Shown here: positions 18,900 through 30,000 of the stretch, piece after piece
Numbering within the stretch: the stretch's first letter is position 1
Layout of the letters: every line of letters starts with the position of its first letter
Source: Strigamia acuminata
Lineage: Eukaryota; Arthropoda; Chilopoda; Geophilomorpha; Linotaeniidae
DNA: 64,000 nt
Direction: 5' to 3'
NCBI GenBank assembly: GCA_949358305.1
Contig: OX442322.1
Coordinates: 6,076,001 to 6,140,000 of the forward strand
Program-made: the position numbers and the translations under genes
Notes under the pieces: model-generated
Told to the model about the DNA's origin: nothing
Databases searched by the model: none
Seen by the model: only the letters and a program-made list of their open reading frames with translations

Positions 18900-21173
18900 A
18901 TGGATGAACTTTTGCAGATTCCAGTAGTATTAAATGGTATGGAAATCACTGGTGTCTTGGATTCTGGAGGTTTTCGTAACATCATTAGTGAAGATTTGGT
19001 GAGAACTCTGCAGCTCAAATATCAGCCCTGCCCAGGTGTTCGATTGAGAGTTGTGGATGGCTCATTGATAATCCCAGAAGGAAAAACCAGGATAACCATT
19101 GATGTTGGACAACAACAACACACCATTGACGTATTAATCGTTAATGGATTTGGACGCCATTTACTGCTAGGAGACAATTTCTTGAGAACTGCAAAGTGTA
19201 AACTCGACTACGACCAACAGAAGATCTTTGTAGGCCCAAAAGATGAACAACAAGAAGTTTTCCCAATGTCAAAGAATTATACTGATTTAAATTACATAGC
19301 CCGAGTTTTAAAACCAATAACAATTCCAGCATTACATGAATGTGTAGTTCCAATAAAAATTGCAAAGAAAGTAGATGATGAGTTATTCATAGAACCACTT
19401 AGTGGAGTAATTGATCGTTTTGGAGTAATTTGTTGCAAAACATTGACAAAATTCAGAAAAGGTGAAGGAGTTCTGCGAGTTGCGAATCCAACTAAAAAGA
19501 CAATCTATTTAGGAAAAAACTCAGCAATTGCAAAAGCCTTTTATGTAATTGAGTCTGGCGTGCTTGATGAAAATAGAGTTGATCAATTTGACGTTAGCAC
19601 GGCCATGGCAAATGATAATATGACGCCATCACAACAAGAACTAATGCGACAACTGCTAGAGAAAAATTCTGATAGATTTGCGAAAACTGACAATGATTTA
19701 GGCAGAGCTTACGCGATTAAACATCGAATTGATACTGGAGATTCTCCTCCAATCCATTTACAACCTTATAGAAGATCAATTAAGGAGAAAGAAATCGAGG
19801 ATGCAGAAACAAAGAAGTTACTTGATCAGGGAGTCATTAGAGAATCCGAGAGCCCATGGAGTGCACCAGTACTACTCATCAAGAAGAGAGACGGCAAATG
19901 GAGATTTTGTGTAGATTGGAGACGTTTGAACGCAGTGACAAAGAAAATGGTGTATCCCTTACCACGTATTGATGACACCCTAGATCAGCTAGCGGGTGCG
20001 AAGTATTTTTCAATGATGGATCTTATTCAGGGATACCACCAAGTTGAAATAGATGAACAAGATCGTGAGAAAACAGCGTTCACTACTTCAAGCGGACACT
20101 ATGAGTTTAATGTCCTTGGAATGGGATTATGTAACAGTCCAGCAGCCTTTCAAAAATTGATGAATAAGGTACTTGGTAATCTCCTGGGAAAAGTATGTAT
20201 TGCATATCTTGACGATGTGATAGTGTTTTCAAAGACTTTTGACCAGCATCTTGTCGATTTGGAGGCAGTTTTCCAGAAGCTTAGAACGGCGAATCTCAAA
20301 GTCAAGCTGAGCAAATGTACGTTTGCGACACACACCATACGATATCTTGGACATGTGGTTGATGCTGAAGGTATTTCACCGGATCCCAGGAATCTCGATT
20401 CTGTGGCCAAGTTTCCAATTCCTGTGAACGTCAAACAACTACGTGGTTTTCTTGGTTTATGCTCGTATTACCGGAAGTTCATCGCTGGTTTTGCGGACAT
20501 TTCCAAACCTCTGGTGAACTTAACCAAAAAGGATGAAAAGTTTGACTGGGGGCCACCCCATGACAAAGCATTCCACACGCTTCGAACAGCATTAATAACA
20601 GTGCCGGTGTTAGCGCATCCAAACTTCGCTCAGCCCTTCATGATTTCAACTGATGCAAGCGCATATGGTTTAGGAGCAATTCTTAAACAAAAAGTTAACA
20701 ACCAAGAGCGTGTTATCGCTTATGCAAGTCGTTTAATGAGCACAGCTGAACAGAATTACACTGCAACTGATAGAGAAATGTTAGCCATCATTTTTGCAAT
20801 AGAGAAATTTAGACCGTACTTGTATGGACAGAAATTCCAAATTATTACCGACCATTCTGCCCTCCAATGGCTGAGAGGAGTCCGAAATCCAAATGGACGT
20901 CTAGCCAGGTGGGCACTGCAACTAGCTGAGTATGATTTTGAAATATTTCATAAAAGCGGCAAGAAACATACAGATGCCGATGCTTTAAGTAGGATCCAGG
21001 AAGAATTAAGTGAAGAAGAAATAGAAAAATTACCTTTGCTTTTCTTAGAAAACTTGGACCTCCCTGTTGAACAGAGGAAGGATCCCAAACTACTGGACCT
21101 AATAACAGCGCTAGAAAACCAAGAGCAACTTCCAAGAAAAAGAAGACGACCACTAAAGCAGTTCGTTCTTTAA
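18900..21173 (+). CDS. pol: Gypsy-2 Pol, protease-RT-RNase H part
   Basis: 757 residues counted from an internal ATG; the true product starts by frameshift near 18825. Protease motif VLDSGGFRNIIS (residues ~19-30), where the usual third residue Ala is Gly. RT: WRFCVDWRRLNAVTK, MDLIQGYHQVEI, YLDDVIVFSK near 435. RNase H: STDASAYGLGAIL near 583, TDREMLAIIFAIEKF, TDHSALQWL. The frame ends with TAA (21171-21173) between RNase H and integrase; integrase continues in the same frame, so a single nonsense codon splits one polyprotein. Confidence 0.9.
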   Translation: MDELLQIPVVLNGMEITGVLDSGGFRNIISEDLVRTLQLKYQPCPGVRLRVVDGSLIIPEGKTRITIDVGQQQHTIDVLIVNGFGRHLLLGDNFLRTAKCKLDYDQQKIFVGPKDEQQEVFPMSKNYTDLNYIARVLKPITIPALHECVVPIKIAKKVDDELFIEPLSGVIDRFGVICCKTLTKFRKGEGVLRVANPTKKTIYLGKNSAIAKAFYVIESGVLDENRVDQFDVSTAMANDNMTPSQQELMRQLLEKNSDRFAKTDNDLGRAYAIKHRIDTGDSPPIHLQPYRRSIKEKEIEDAETKKLLDQGVIRESESPWSAPVLLIKKRDGKWRFCVDWRRLNAVTKKMVYPLPRIDDTLDQLAGAKYFSMMDLIQGYHQVEIDEQDREKTAFTTSSGHYEFNVLGMGLCNSPAAFQKLMNKVLGNLLGKVCIAYLDDVIVFSKTFDQHLVDLEAVFQKLRTANLKVKLSKCTFATHTIRYLGHVVDAEGISPDPRNLDSVAKFPIPVNVKQLRGFLGLCSYYRKFIAGFADISKPLVNLTKKDEKFDWGPPHDKAFHTLRTALITVPVLAHPNFAQPFMISTDASAYGLGAILKQKVNNQERVIAYASRLMSTAEQNYTATDREMLAIIFAIEKFRPYLYGQKFQIITDHSALQWLRGVRNPNGRLARWALQLAEYDFEIFHKSGKKHTDADALSRIQEELSEEEIEKLPLLFLENLDLPVEQRKDPKLLDLITALENQEQLPRKRRRPLKQFVL

Positions 21174-21182
21174 AACAAAACG

Positions 21183-22625
21183 TTGTTCAGGAAGAAAAAA
21201 CTTAACAGTTCCCTGAACATGGAAGATTTATTACTAGTAGTTCCAAAACAACTTCAAAAAGATGTATTGTATGAAATGCACGATGGATTACTAGGAGCTC
21301 ATTTGGGATTGGCAAAAACGTGGAAACGAATAAGAACACGATTCTTCTGGACAAGAATCTACAAAGATGTTAGAAATTATGTCTTGTCCTGCCAACACTG
21401 CGCAAAAGCAAAAACAATGACTACGCCAGCTAAAGGATTAATGCAGCCATGGTCAACAGTCTCAAAACCCTTTGAACGAATTGGAATAGATACACTTGGA
21501 CCTTTTCCATTGTCACGTCTTGGAAACAAACATGTTTTTGTTGTAACTGATTGTCTTTCGAGATGTGCAATAGCTAGACCAGCAGCAGCAGCTACAGCAT
21601 TAGAAGCAGCAAAAACATTGCTGTATGAAGTCATTCTGAAAGAAGGCAGTCCAAGAGAAATCTTAAGCGACCGTGGAACCGAATACAGGAATAAAATGGT
21701 TGAGGAAGTCTCAAATATGTTTAAAAGTTTGCATAAAACCACGTCAGGATACCATCCAAGAACAAATGGATTAACTGAGAGATTTAATGCGACATTCGCA
21801 AAAATGTTGCAAAGTTACGTTAATGAAGAACACACTGACTGGGACGAATTTCTTTCATTTCTCCTGTTTTCATATAACACGGGCGTTCATGAAACAACAG
21901 GATATACACCACATTATTTACTTCGTGGATACGATGTGGATTTGACAGTAGATGTTAATTTGGACTTGCCACAGAAAGAATTTACCCTACGAACAGCAAA
22001 ATTCAATCGAGCAGCCAAGAAGATTGCAAATGAAAGACTTGAAAAACAATCTGCAAAAAGTAAGAAAAAGTTTGATGAAGATAGAGTCAACAAAGAATTT
22101 GAACCAGGTGAATTGGTTTATTTGAAAACCATCAACAGAAAAGTTGGCTTATCTGAGAAACTTTTACCGCAATTTTCCGGCCCTTATGAAATTGTGCGAA
22201 GAACTGCACCTAATGATCATGAAATAATTAATTCAACAAGGAAGAAAAGTGACATAGTGAATGTAGAAAGGTTAAAGCCATATAAGGAACGAATTGAAGA
22301 AGAAATAGATGAAGTTCTGAAAGATATGCCAGAAAAGAAAGTGAAATTTGCTGATAAAGTGAAAAAAATCAGTAAAAAAGGTGAAATTGTAGTTGAAAAC
22401 ACAGAAAAACCAGTGAAAACAACAAAAATCAAGCTAAAAGAACGTTATATAGATGATACGGAACAAATCTCTCTAAAATCACTGTTTGAACCACAGCCTA
22501 CGGTGAAAACGAATGAAAACCAACTTCAAAACCCGCCACTAGATGGCGCGATTCCACAAACCAACGATTTCCGGTCGCGCAGACTCAGACCGCGTAAACG
22601 AAAAGATTATCGCCCATTCTACTAA
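21183..22625 (+). CDS. pol: Gypsy-2 Pol, integrase part after an in-frame stop
   Basis: In the same frame as the RT part, nine bases after the TAA. HHCC zinc site (HDGLLGAHLG, CQHCAKAK), catalytic DDE core (GIDTLGPFP near residue 100, LSDRGTEY near 162, NGLTERFNA near 195), and a C-terminal module (GELVYLKT, LLPQFSGPYEIVRR). The last ~150 residues are Lys/Glu-rich. AGATGGCGC occurs in the coding sequence at 22541. Without readthrough of TAA no integrase would be made, so this copy is probably inactive alone. Confidence 0.88.
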   Translation: MFRKKKLNSSLNMEDLLLVVPKQLQKDVLYEMHDGLLGAHLGLAKTWKRIRTRFFWTRIYKDVRNYVLSCQHCAKAKTMTTPAKGLMQPWSTVSKPFERIGIDTLGPFPLSRLGNKHVFVVTDCLSRCAIARPAAAATALEAAKTLLYEVILKEGSPREILSDRGTEYRNKMVEEVSNMFKSLHKTTSGYHPRTNGLTERFNATFAKMLQSYVNEEHTDWDEFLSFLLFSYNTGVHETTGYTPHYLLRGYDVDLTVDVNLDLPQKEFTLRTAKFNRAAKKIANERLEKQSAKSKKKFDEDRVNKEFEPGELVYLKTINRKVGLSEKLLPQFSGPYEIVRRTAPNDHEIINSTRKKSDIVNVERLKPYKERIEEEIDEVLKDMPEKKVKFADKVKKISKKGEIVVENTEKPVKTTKIKLKERYIDDTEQISLKSLFEPQPTVKTNENQLQNPPLDGAIPQTNDFRSRRLRPRKRKDYRPFY

Positions 22626-24489
22626 GCGCACATTTTTGGTTGAGGTGAACGCGAAATTCTTGCGTGACCCGAGACAAAAATTCCTAATTGTTGTGACATT
22701 TTGTGTTTGAAATTGTGTTATAAAAGGTTTGTGTAAGTGTTTAAATAATTATAGGTGATTTTTAGAATGAAATGTTAAGTTTTAAACGTCTTTATGAGCG
22801 GACTTCGCGAATCGAAACGAAGTCCATTCATTTCGTCGCCCCCGTACTTTTTTTTAATAAAGGCTGTGTTGAAAATTTTTTTTTCATTTCGTCGCCCTTA
22901 TTTCATCAACATATCATTTCGTCGCCCTTTCATTTCGTCGCCCTATCATTTCGTCGCCATATCATTTCGTCGCCATGTCATTGTTGTGGCATTTCGCTAA
23001 CTTGTGGCCAAATTCTGGCAAACTTGAGGCCAAATTCTGGCAAACTTGTGGCCAAATTCTGGCAAACTTGTGGACAAAATGTGGCCAAATTCTGGCCAAC
23101 TTGTGGACAAAATGTGGCCAAATTCTGGCCAACTTGTGGCCAAATTCTGGCCAACTTGTGGCCAAATTCTGGCAAACTTGTGGCAACATTGAGGCCAAAT
23201 TGTGGCAAAATTGTAGCCAAATTGTGGACAAGATGTGGCCAAATTCTGGCAAACTTGTGGCCAAATTCTGGCAAACTTGTGGCCAAATTCTGGCAAACTT
23301 GTGGCCAAATTCTGGCCAAATTCTGACCAAATTGTGGCAACATTGAGGCCAAATTGTGACAAAATTGTAGCCAAATTGTGGCAAAATTGTAGCCAAATTG
23401 TGGCAATATTGAGGCCAAATTGTGACAAAATTGTAGCCAAATTGTGGCAAATGTTTCGGTTACTTAGGCGTATCATTTCGTCGCCCTTCATTTCGTCGCC
23501 GTGTCATTTCGTCGCCCTTCTGTTCGGTTTGGGTTGTTTTGGTTGTTCAACGTATCATTTCGTCGCCCTTCATTTCGTCGCCCTTTTTACGTTTTGGGTG
23601 TCATTTCGTCGCCAAAAACGGCGACGAAATGACACGGCGACGAAATGAAGGGCGACGAAATGAAGAAACCCCATCGAAACCAATCGCGATCTTCGTCAAT
23701 TTGCCTTGAATTTTTATAGCATTTAATAAGATAGGTAAAATTTTGAAATAACTTGAAATTAAATTTAGTAATGTGATAGTTTAATTTAAAAATGGTTTTA
23801 AAGAATAAATTGGAAAATTTAATTTGGATAATGCGAATTGACTGAGGACGCGAGAGGAATCTATCGCGAATTTTGTTTGAAAATATAATGTGTTGAAATT
23901 TTCGATAAATTTAATGTAAATATTTCACGGCATAATTTTGATTGAATGTTAATAAGAAGTTAATTGTTGTAAATATTTGAAATGAGTTGATGTTTAAACG
24001 GTATTGTTAATTTTAAAGAAAATTAGAGAAATAGGAAAAATATTTTTGCATTTGTTTTTTTTTTCCCACTTTGGAAAATTGTTAAGAATTGTAATTTATT
24101 ATGAAAATGCTTGTTTGTAGTGTGAATGATTTTGAGTGTTGTGCAAAAATATGAATTTTGATTTTGATGGTTTAATTTTGACAAAATTTTTCTTTTGATT
24201 TATGTTTTTTTTGTTAGACTTTTCAAATATGTAAAAATAAACAATGAAAAAGCAAATATTGTATAAGTGATATTTAAGTTGAATTATTATATGATTTGAT
24301 CAGAATGGTAACATTGGAATAAAAGGGAGTAAAGTCAACTCCAGAATAATTTAAGTTTGTGTGATAACTATGAAACAGCTGAGTGATAACTTATGAAAGG
24401 TAGAAATAGCCGAACATTCCTTAAGAATGTCCGATTTAAAAGACACTTGTCTGGTACCGAAATTTGTATTTTGGGGTCCAAAACACAGC
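22626..24489 (+). other. Gypsy-2 3' non-coding region
   Basis: About 1.9 kb between pol and the polypurine tract. It is AT-rich except for the repeat block at 22826-23665. Open frames in the block occur on all six frames and reflect the tandem period, not genes. Confidence 0.7.
22826..23665. repeat. Satellite-like block: 22-bp tandem array between TTTCGTCGCC repeat clusters
   Basis: The core (22985-23450) is about twenty degenerate copies of a 22-mer made of two similar 11-mers (AAATTCTGGCA and AACTTGTGGCC). On the left, six copies of CATTTCGTCGCC lie at 22828-22975, three of them exactly 16 bp apart. On the right, six more lie in the same direction and then three inverted. At 23598-23635 one direct and one inverted copy form a perfect 16-bp stem around AAAAAC. 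No protein is encoded. It may be a fold-back or satellite insertion carried by this gypsy copy. Confidence 0.85.
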
Positions 24490-24501
24490 AAAAAAGGGAG
24501 T
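24490..24501 (+). other. Gypsy-2 polypurine tract
   Basis: AAAAAAGGGAGT directly before the 3' LTR start TGTCACG. Confidence 0.75.
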
Positions 24502-25075
24502 TGTCACGTGTACGAACCGTGCCAATTAATGCGCGATTCGTAACACGTAATTCGATCTATTATTAGTTAAGTGTTGCTAAATTTCGGCCACAGATGGCGC
24601 TGACGGCTGGAATCCGTCATCGCCATGTGATGGACCGATCAATTCAATTATGGGGTTTATGGCAGAATTGCTATAAATAAGGAGCCCGCACTAAGACAGG
24701 TCTCTAATACCTTTTGCCTTTCAGAAACTAGAGAGTCTAATGTCGCCTCAATAAAGAGAGCGGCTGCTGACTATAAACTGCAACAATTGAACATAACTTA
24801 GAGTATCACACAGTTGTTTTATACCCAGTTAATAAAAGTTGTACAATTTAATAAGAATGTAAAAGTGACAATTTATACAAGTATCATTCTGGCCTGTTTG
24901 AGAATAAATGTATCTGAATTTATAAGGGATCGAACAAACTTTGTTTGTCCGGTCAAATAAATCTGAATTGAATTTAAAGCATAAAACAAATCTCATTCTT
25001 TCCTTTCACACTCATTAAAACCCAAATAAAATAACGTTGCGTGGAAACCTGATTAGGCACGGAATCCACGTAACA
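24502..25075 (+). repeat. Gypsy-2 3' LTR
   Basis: 574 bp, TGTCACG to CGTAACA; same length as the solo LTR at 38173-38746. Followed by the target duplication ATAT. Confidence 0.92.
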
Positions 25076-25454
25076 ATATTGAGGAAAAACTTCACTGCTG
25101 ACCTCCAAATGATTGAAAAACTTCCAAACTCACTCTGAACGTTTTTCCAACATTATATTGGCCCATAACCTTGTTGTGAAACAGCTTTCTATTTGTATAA
25201 ACTGTAGAATTGTGCAGTGGTATGGAAAAACATAAAGTGAAAAGAAGAAGCTTGTGATGTCATCAGGTCAGAACCAAAACATAGAATGAGTGTTTATTAT
25301 GTCATGTGACTCCTTCAAGTATACAGCGCCACCTTTAGGTTATAGATAAACACTTTACAAATAGTGCTGAAACGAATTGTGCAGTCAATTATTAACAGAG
25401 ACATATGATCGGTTAAATTAAACATTGGTATCGCTTGATGATACGAATACATAT
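25076..25454. repeat. Duplicated flank, copy 1 right part
   Basis: Matches 38747-39125 with a few small differences. It contains GCGCCACCT (25326-25334, an AGGTGGCGC motif on the - strand) and ends ACATAT at the Gypsy-4 LTR. No coding frame. Its identity is unknown. Confidence 0.8.
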
Positions 25455-25895
25455 TGTTACGTGACTAAATGGGGATTGATTTAGTCCTACGTGACATGAA
25501 TGTAATCAAGAATGACACAGGGTTTTATATGTAAAATGCCTGTTGGCTTTATTAATCAAAGTCGGACATTTACTAATGTAAATGTTCGGTCATCAGCTCT
25601 TATTACATTTGTTCATTTATTAAACCTAAAACACATAAATCATTCATTCAAATCAAATAAATAACTAAATAAGGATGATGCTGTTGTCAATTCAATTCAA
25701 TTCAATTCAGGAAACCTAGTCCTGCCTGACCGTCAACCGGCTGGCAGTAGTAGGTGAAAGTAAAAGTTTGAGAATCAAGAGATCTGAGCTCTCTGGCTTA
25801 ATCAGCTCACTAAGTAAACTCCTATTCCCCCTATTAACTAAGTTGAACGGTCTGTGCATCTAATTAGGTGCACAGCGCCGTCTAGTGAGAATTCA
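25455..25895 (-). repeat. Gypsy-4 LTR fragment, copy 1
   Basis: Begins TGTTACGTGACTAAATGG after the same ACATAT flank as the copy at 39126 and matches it to GAATTCA (25895). The last ~69 bp of the LTR are replaced by other sequence, so the fragment is truncated by a later rearrangement. It contains the (CAATT)n run typical of this LTR. Confidence 0.8.
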
Positions 25896-26580
25896 GGATC
25901 CGGGCGAAACCAAAGGAATACGGCTGACTTGCGGCATCGTCACAAATAACGCTACGGGGACGTATTTGGTCCGCAGCTCGAGTATCTAATGATGCGAAGA
26001 GTCCTTCGCATAAATAGGAATATTCGGCAGAATATTCCATGTTCCAAATAAATAAATGTAAAGTGATTAATGGAATATAACAAATGAATTGTTATAAAAA
26101 TATTAATTGGGCGGGGACCGTCACGACAATTGAGAGAACGTCGCGGGAGTTGTTGAGACTCCATCCGCCAGCATGCCTTACGACGACAAGATCTCGTGAT
26201 CAGGCGCCGAGTATTTAATTGTACGCTTTAATTCGCTATCGGTGGTACCAACCACCAGGTAAACATTTCTATGGACTTACCGGGATAAAAAGTATTGCCA
26301 ATACAGGATTACCAATGCCCAAGTAATTTGTTTAACACAGTGTTGTTCAACTCCTGTTCACGGGTTACTAACCCGGAGGGTACAATGGGGCGGGGACCGT
26401 CACGACAGTCGAGAGAACCATCGCGGGAGGATTTGACTCCTCCATCCGCCAGCATGCCTTACGATGACGGGATCAGCAGATCGAGCACCGGGTAAAATAT
26501 TAATCGGCCACTGCCGTTGGATTACCATTATCCAGGTAGTTATTTATCGCAACATCTGAAGATATTACTCACGGGCTACC
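25896..26580. repeat. Unidentified repeat, left of Copia-D, with two internal units
   Basis: No coding frame. GGGCGGGGACCGTCACGAC begins two related units near 26109 and 26389, ~280 bp apart; both go on through CATCCGCCAGCATGCCTTACGA. The sequence continues after Copia-D at 33440. Tandem units like these also occur in the Gypsy-3 LTR, so this may be the long LTR of another gypsy element, but its left terminus is not clear. Confidence 0.5.
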
Positions 26581-27013
26581 TGATAAGTCCGTGGAGGCCA
26601 GGAAACATCGGAAAGGAGTTGAAACCAGCTTAAAATGTGCGGGGAGCTCGCACTTCGCGCCCGCCATGTTTTAATCACATGAAAGCATAAAAGCAACTGG
26701 GTTTGAGGCTAATTGGTCTCAAACCGTACAAAATATGACAATAGGACAAATCAATAGCAACAAGCATTGATTTGTTCTTTACAATATAAGTAATTGTTAA
26801 CCTAGGCATAATTAACCGATAAACAACACGGAAAACAACATTTATCGCTCTCTCAAGCAGACGACACAAGAAACATAGAATATGTGTGTTAACACACAAG
26901 AGTAGCATTAATATGCGCTACACGGGTATCCAAAGGATGCCAACACACATATCTGCCATGCCTATCCAGAAATGCATGGGGAAACGGACAAAATAATTAA
27001 TCGCATACTAATA
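26581..27013 (-). repeat. Copia-D 3' LTR
   Basis: 433 bp; + strand TGATAAGTCC to CATACTAATA. No difference from 33002-33434 seen. Confidence 0.92.
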
Positions 27014-27024
27014 AATCCCCCTTC
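27014..27024 (-). other. Copia-D polypurine tract
   Basis: GAAGGGGGATT on the - strand, adjoining the 3' LTR and overlapping nothing coding; the polyprotein stops seven bases before it. Confidence 0.75.
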
Positions 27025-27030
27025 GATTAA

Positions 27031-30000
27031 TCAATTTGTCGCGACAAAAATGTGCTCGCACAACGCGTCCAATTTTGCGCGGGACAACCACTTTGTCATA
27101 ATGTCCGCGACGTTGAGGGTCCCTGGGATGTGCCTGATTCGAAAAACACCTTTCTCGAACCAGTCGCGCAAGAAATGCAATTTCACGTCTATGTGTTTGT
27201 TTGCGCGATTTTCTATGCGGTTTTTCGCATATTGAATCGCAGGCATCGAATCGGCATAAACACATGGTATTTCCCGGTCAAACCCGTCAATCATCACTTC
27301 CGCGTCAAATATGCGTTCTAACCAAATTATCTCCTTCACACCGTCCACAACCGCCAAGAATTCGCTTTCCATAATGGAAAGAGCGGTAATGGTCTGCTTA
27401 TGGCAGTTCCAGGAGACGGGGACACCACCCAGATAGATAATGTGCCCGCCAAAACTTCGGCGCTTGTCTTGGTCCAGCGCGTAAGACGCATCTGTGTAAA
27501 CAGTTAACTTGTCACTTTGACAGTTCCCAAGATTAATGGAGAAATTCGGCGTATTAGCCAGGTAACGCAACACTTGAAGCAGCATGTTTACGTGTCGTGT
27601 CGAGTGAGTCTCGTTGTATTGAGACAATACAATTACAGAAAACAAGATATCGGGTCTTGTGCGACTTGCGATGAAGAGCAAACTTCCGACAAGAGACCGA
27701 TATGGAAAACTCGAATTAACACGTTCTCCCGTTTGGACTTTTTGGATCATAGTGCCGGGCGTGCCAGGCACTCTAACACGGTGAGATGGGTCAATACCGT
27801 ATTGCTTGCAGAGCTTCGCAATATAGGTGCGTTGATGAATGAGGATATTCCCCCCGTCCCTACAAAACTCAATCCCTAATAAAAGGGTGACGGGGCCCAA
27901 ATTGACAATCTCAAAGGATTGTTGAATCCATTCTAAAACGCACTCTTCTGCCAACTCATCCCTCGAAAATAATACAATATCGTCGACGTAAAAGATGAGT
28001 ATGGCGTCCGAACCCAAGCTATACACACAGTTAAGACCCAAAACCGGTTCAAAACCTATTTCAATCAGCTGGTCGTGTAAGCGCTGGTACCACATACGAC
28101 CAGACTGATGAAGCCCATAGAGAGATTTTCTCAACTCCCAACATTTGTGTTGGTTTTCAGGTGTTCGATATCCCTTGGGGATGTTGATGTACTGCACCTC
28201 ATCGAGGTCCCCATATAGATATGCGGCCTTGATGTCAAGGTGTAAGTCACGCCAGCTCCTTAATACTACAAGAGTACAAAAGAACATCATGACCAACACA
28301 AAGTTGACTACGGGGGAGAAGACCTCCGTAAAGTCAATGCCGGGCTTCTGCTTGAACCCTTGTGCAACAAGACGAGCACGATATCTGCTAATCGCACCCG
28401 TATGATCCCTTTTGAGTTTATAAATCCACTTTGATCCTAGCAAGGTTTTATCCTTGACTTCACTTTTGTCAACCTCGACATACACCTCTCGTTCTTTAAA
28501 GATGTCGATTTCGTCCTCCATTGCCCTTTCCCAATCAGGTTTCCCAACACCTGTCACAGCCTCTTCGTAGGTGTCAGGCTCTACAGAGCAGCAACCAGCA
28601 AAACCGACATTGATGTCTTTGAAGTTGAACAATTCCGAGATATACTCGTATCCCTCGTCCCGACACCACCGCACAACTTCAACACGACTTCGAATTCTGT
28701 CATGCTTTGGTGAAATGTAATAAACATCAACCTGTCCAGCCGTTGCGCCTGATTTTCGCACAGACTGCCGTCTTTGCCATTTAGACATGTCCAACGGCAA
28801 TAACCCACCAGCTGGAACTGTGCGTTCCCCTGTATCCTTTCCTTTTCGTGGGGGATTACGACGCACAGGTGTAGGTGACGTTCGGGGGGATAGTTGAGGA
28901 CTCGCATCAGGATCCTCAATTTCATCCTCGTCATCGGGGTAAATACTGAAGAAATTCTCATCGTCCCCCTTTGCCCCACCAATTTCATCAACATTTGCAT
29001 CTCTAAGGACATCTTGCACTATATCCTCGATGACATCTTCCACGACACCAGCGTTCTCAACTTGTTCAGGTGCCTTTTCGGGCGCAGGTTCCTGAATTGG
29101 GGGTGGGGGAACCACTGCTTCCGGTAGGGGGCCACCATGAACGCTGTCGTCGTCTGACGAGGAGCCATCCTCGTTTGAAGAATCAGACACGCTGTCGAAA
29201 TATGAGGGGCTCGAGGGAGGAATTTTCAAATTTTCATACCAAAAATTCTGTTCCAATATTTTGACATGTTTCGAGAGGAACACTTGGTTCCGTTTCGGGT
29301 CCCAAATTCGATACCCACGGGTGGAAGCCGCATAACCAATTAATGCCCCTGCCCACGCCCTTTCTTTCAATTTCCCACCCCTTGTCTGGGAAGGAATGTG
29401 GACATATGTCAATGCCCCAATGCATTTGACATGACGCAGGGACAATTTCTTATTGTAAAACACATTGTAAGGTGTTTTCCCTCCTAATCCCGTGTGTGGG
29501 AATCGATTTTTCAAATAAACGACAGAAACTGCAAGTTCTGCCCACAAAGTTGGGGAAAAATTATTCTCAAAAAGAAAAGCCCGGATTCCATTAAGAATGG
29601 TGCGGTTCGCTCGCTCAGCAACCGAATTCATCTCGGGGCTGTATGTATTCGTCCTCATACATTTCAACCCAATGCTGTCAGTATAAGCATTCCATTGTTT
29701 CGATATGAATTCCCCACCATTGTCAGTTTTAATGGCTTTGACCTTTTTAGAAGTAAGCCGTTCAATTTCCGTCAACCACTTCTTGAAATGACCCAAAACT
29801 TCATCTTTCGTTTTCATGATGATAATCCACATCAGTCGGGAGAAATCATCAACCATAATTAGGTAATAAAATGCCCCACCAATGCTCTTAACCGGTGAGG
29901 GCCCCCAAACATCTAAGTGAACAATTTCCAAAATCCCTTTAGTGGAGATATTAATAATGGGAGGAAAGCTTGCACGTGTGCTTTTCGCCCTCGAACAAGC

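Larger units (their letters stand above)
15921..25075 (+). mobile_element. Gypsy-2, full-length Ty3/gypsy element, slightly decayed
   Basis: LTRs of 558 and 574 bp with a 4-bp target duplication ATAT (15917-15920, 25076-25079). The left LTR lacks 16 bp present in the right one and in the solo LTR at 38173; about seven substitutions are visible by eye. Order: LTR, primer site, AT-rich leader, gag, pol in the -1 frame with one in-frame stop before integrase, a satellite-like block, AT-rich 3' region, polypurine tract, LTR. It has no ORF3. Confidence 0.92.

Noticed and set aside
22985-23450. CRISPR-like array of short repeats
   Set aside because: The units are contiguous without unique spacers, degenerate, and in eukaryotic retrotransposon DNA; it is a minisatellite.
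22772-23648. Five or more overlapping long open frames on both strands
   Set aside because: They lie on the 22-bp tandem array, whose period makes all frames open with the same repeating peptide; there is no start context, homology or codon pattern.
15917-25079. Gypsy-2 and Gypsy-4 sharing ATAT as signs of one insertion event
   Set aside because: The two elements sit about 380 bp apart with separate exact duplications and different LTRs; ATAT is a shared target preference at most.
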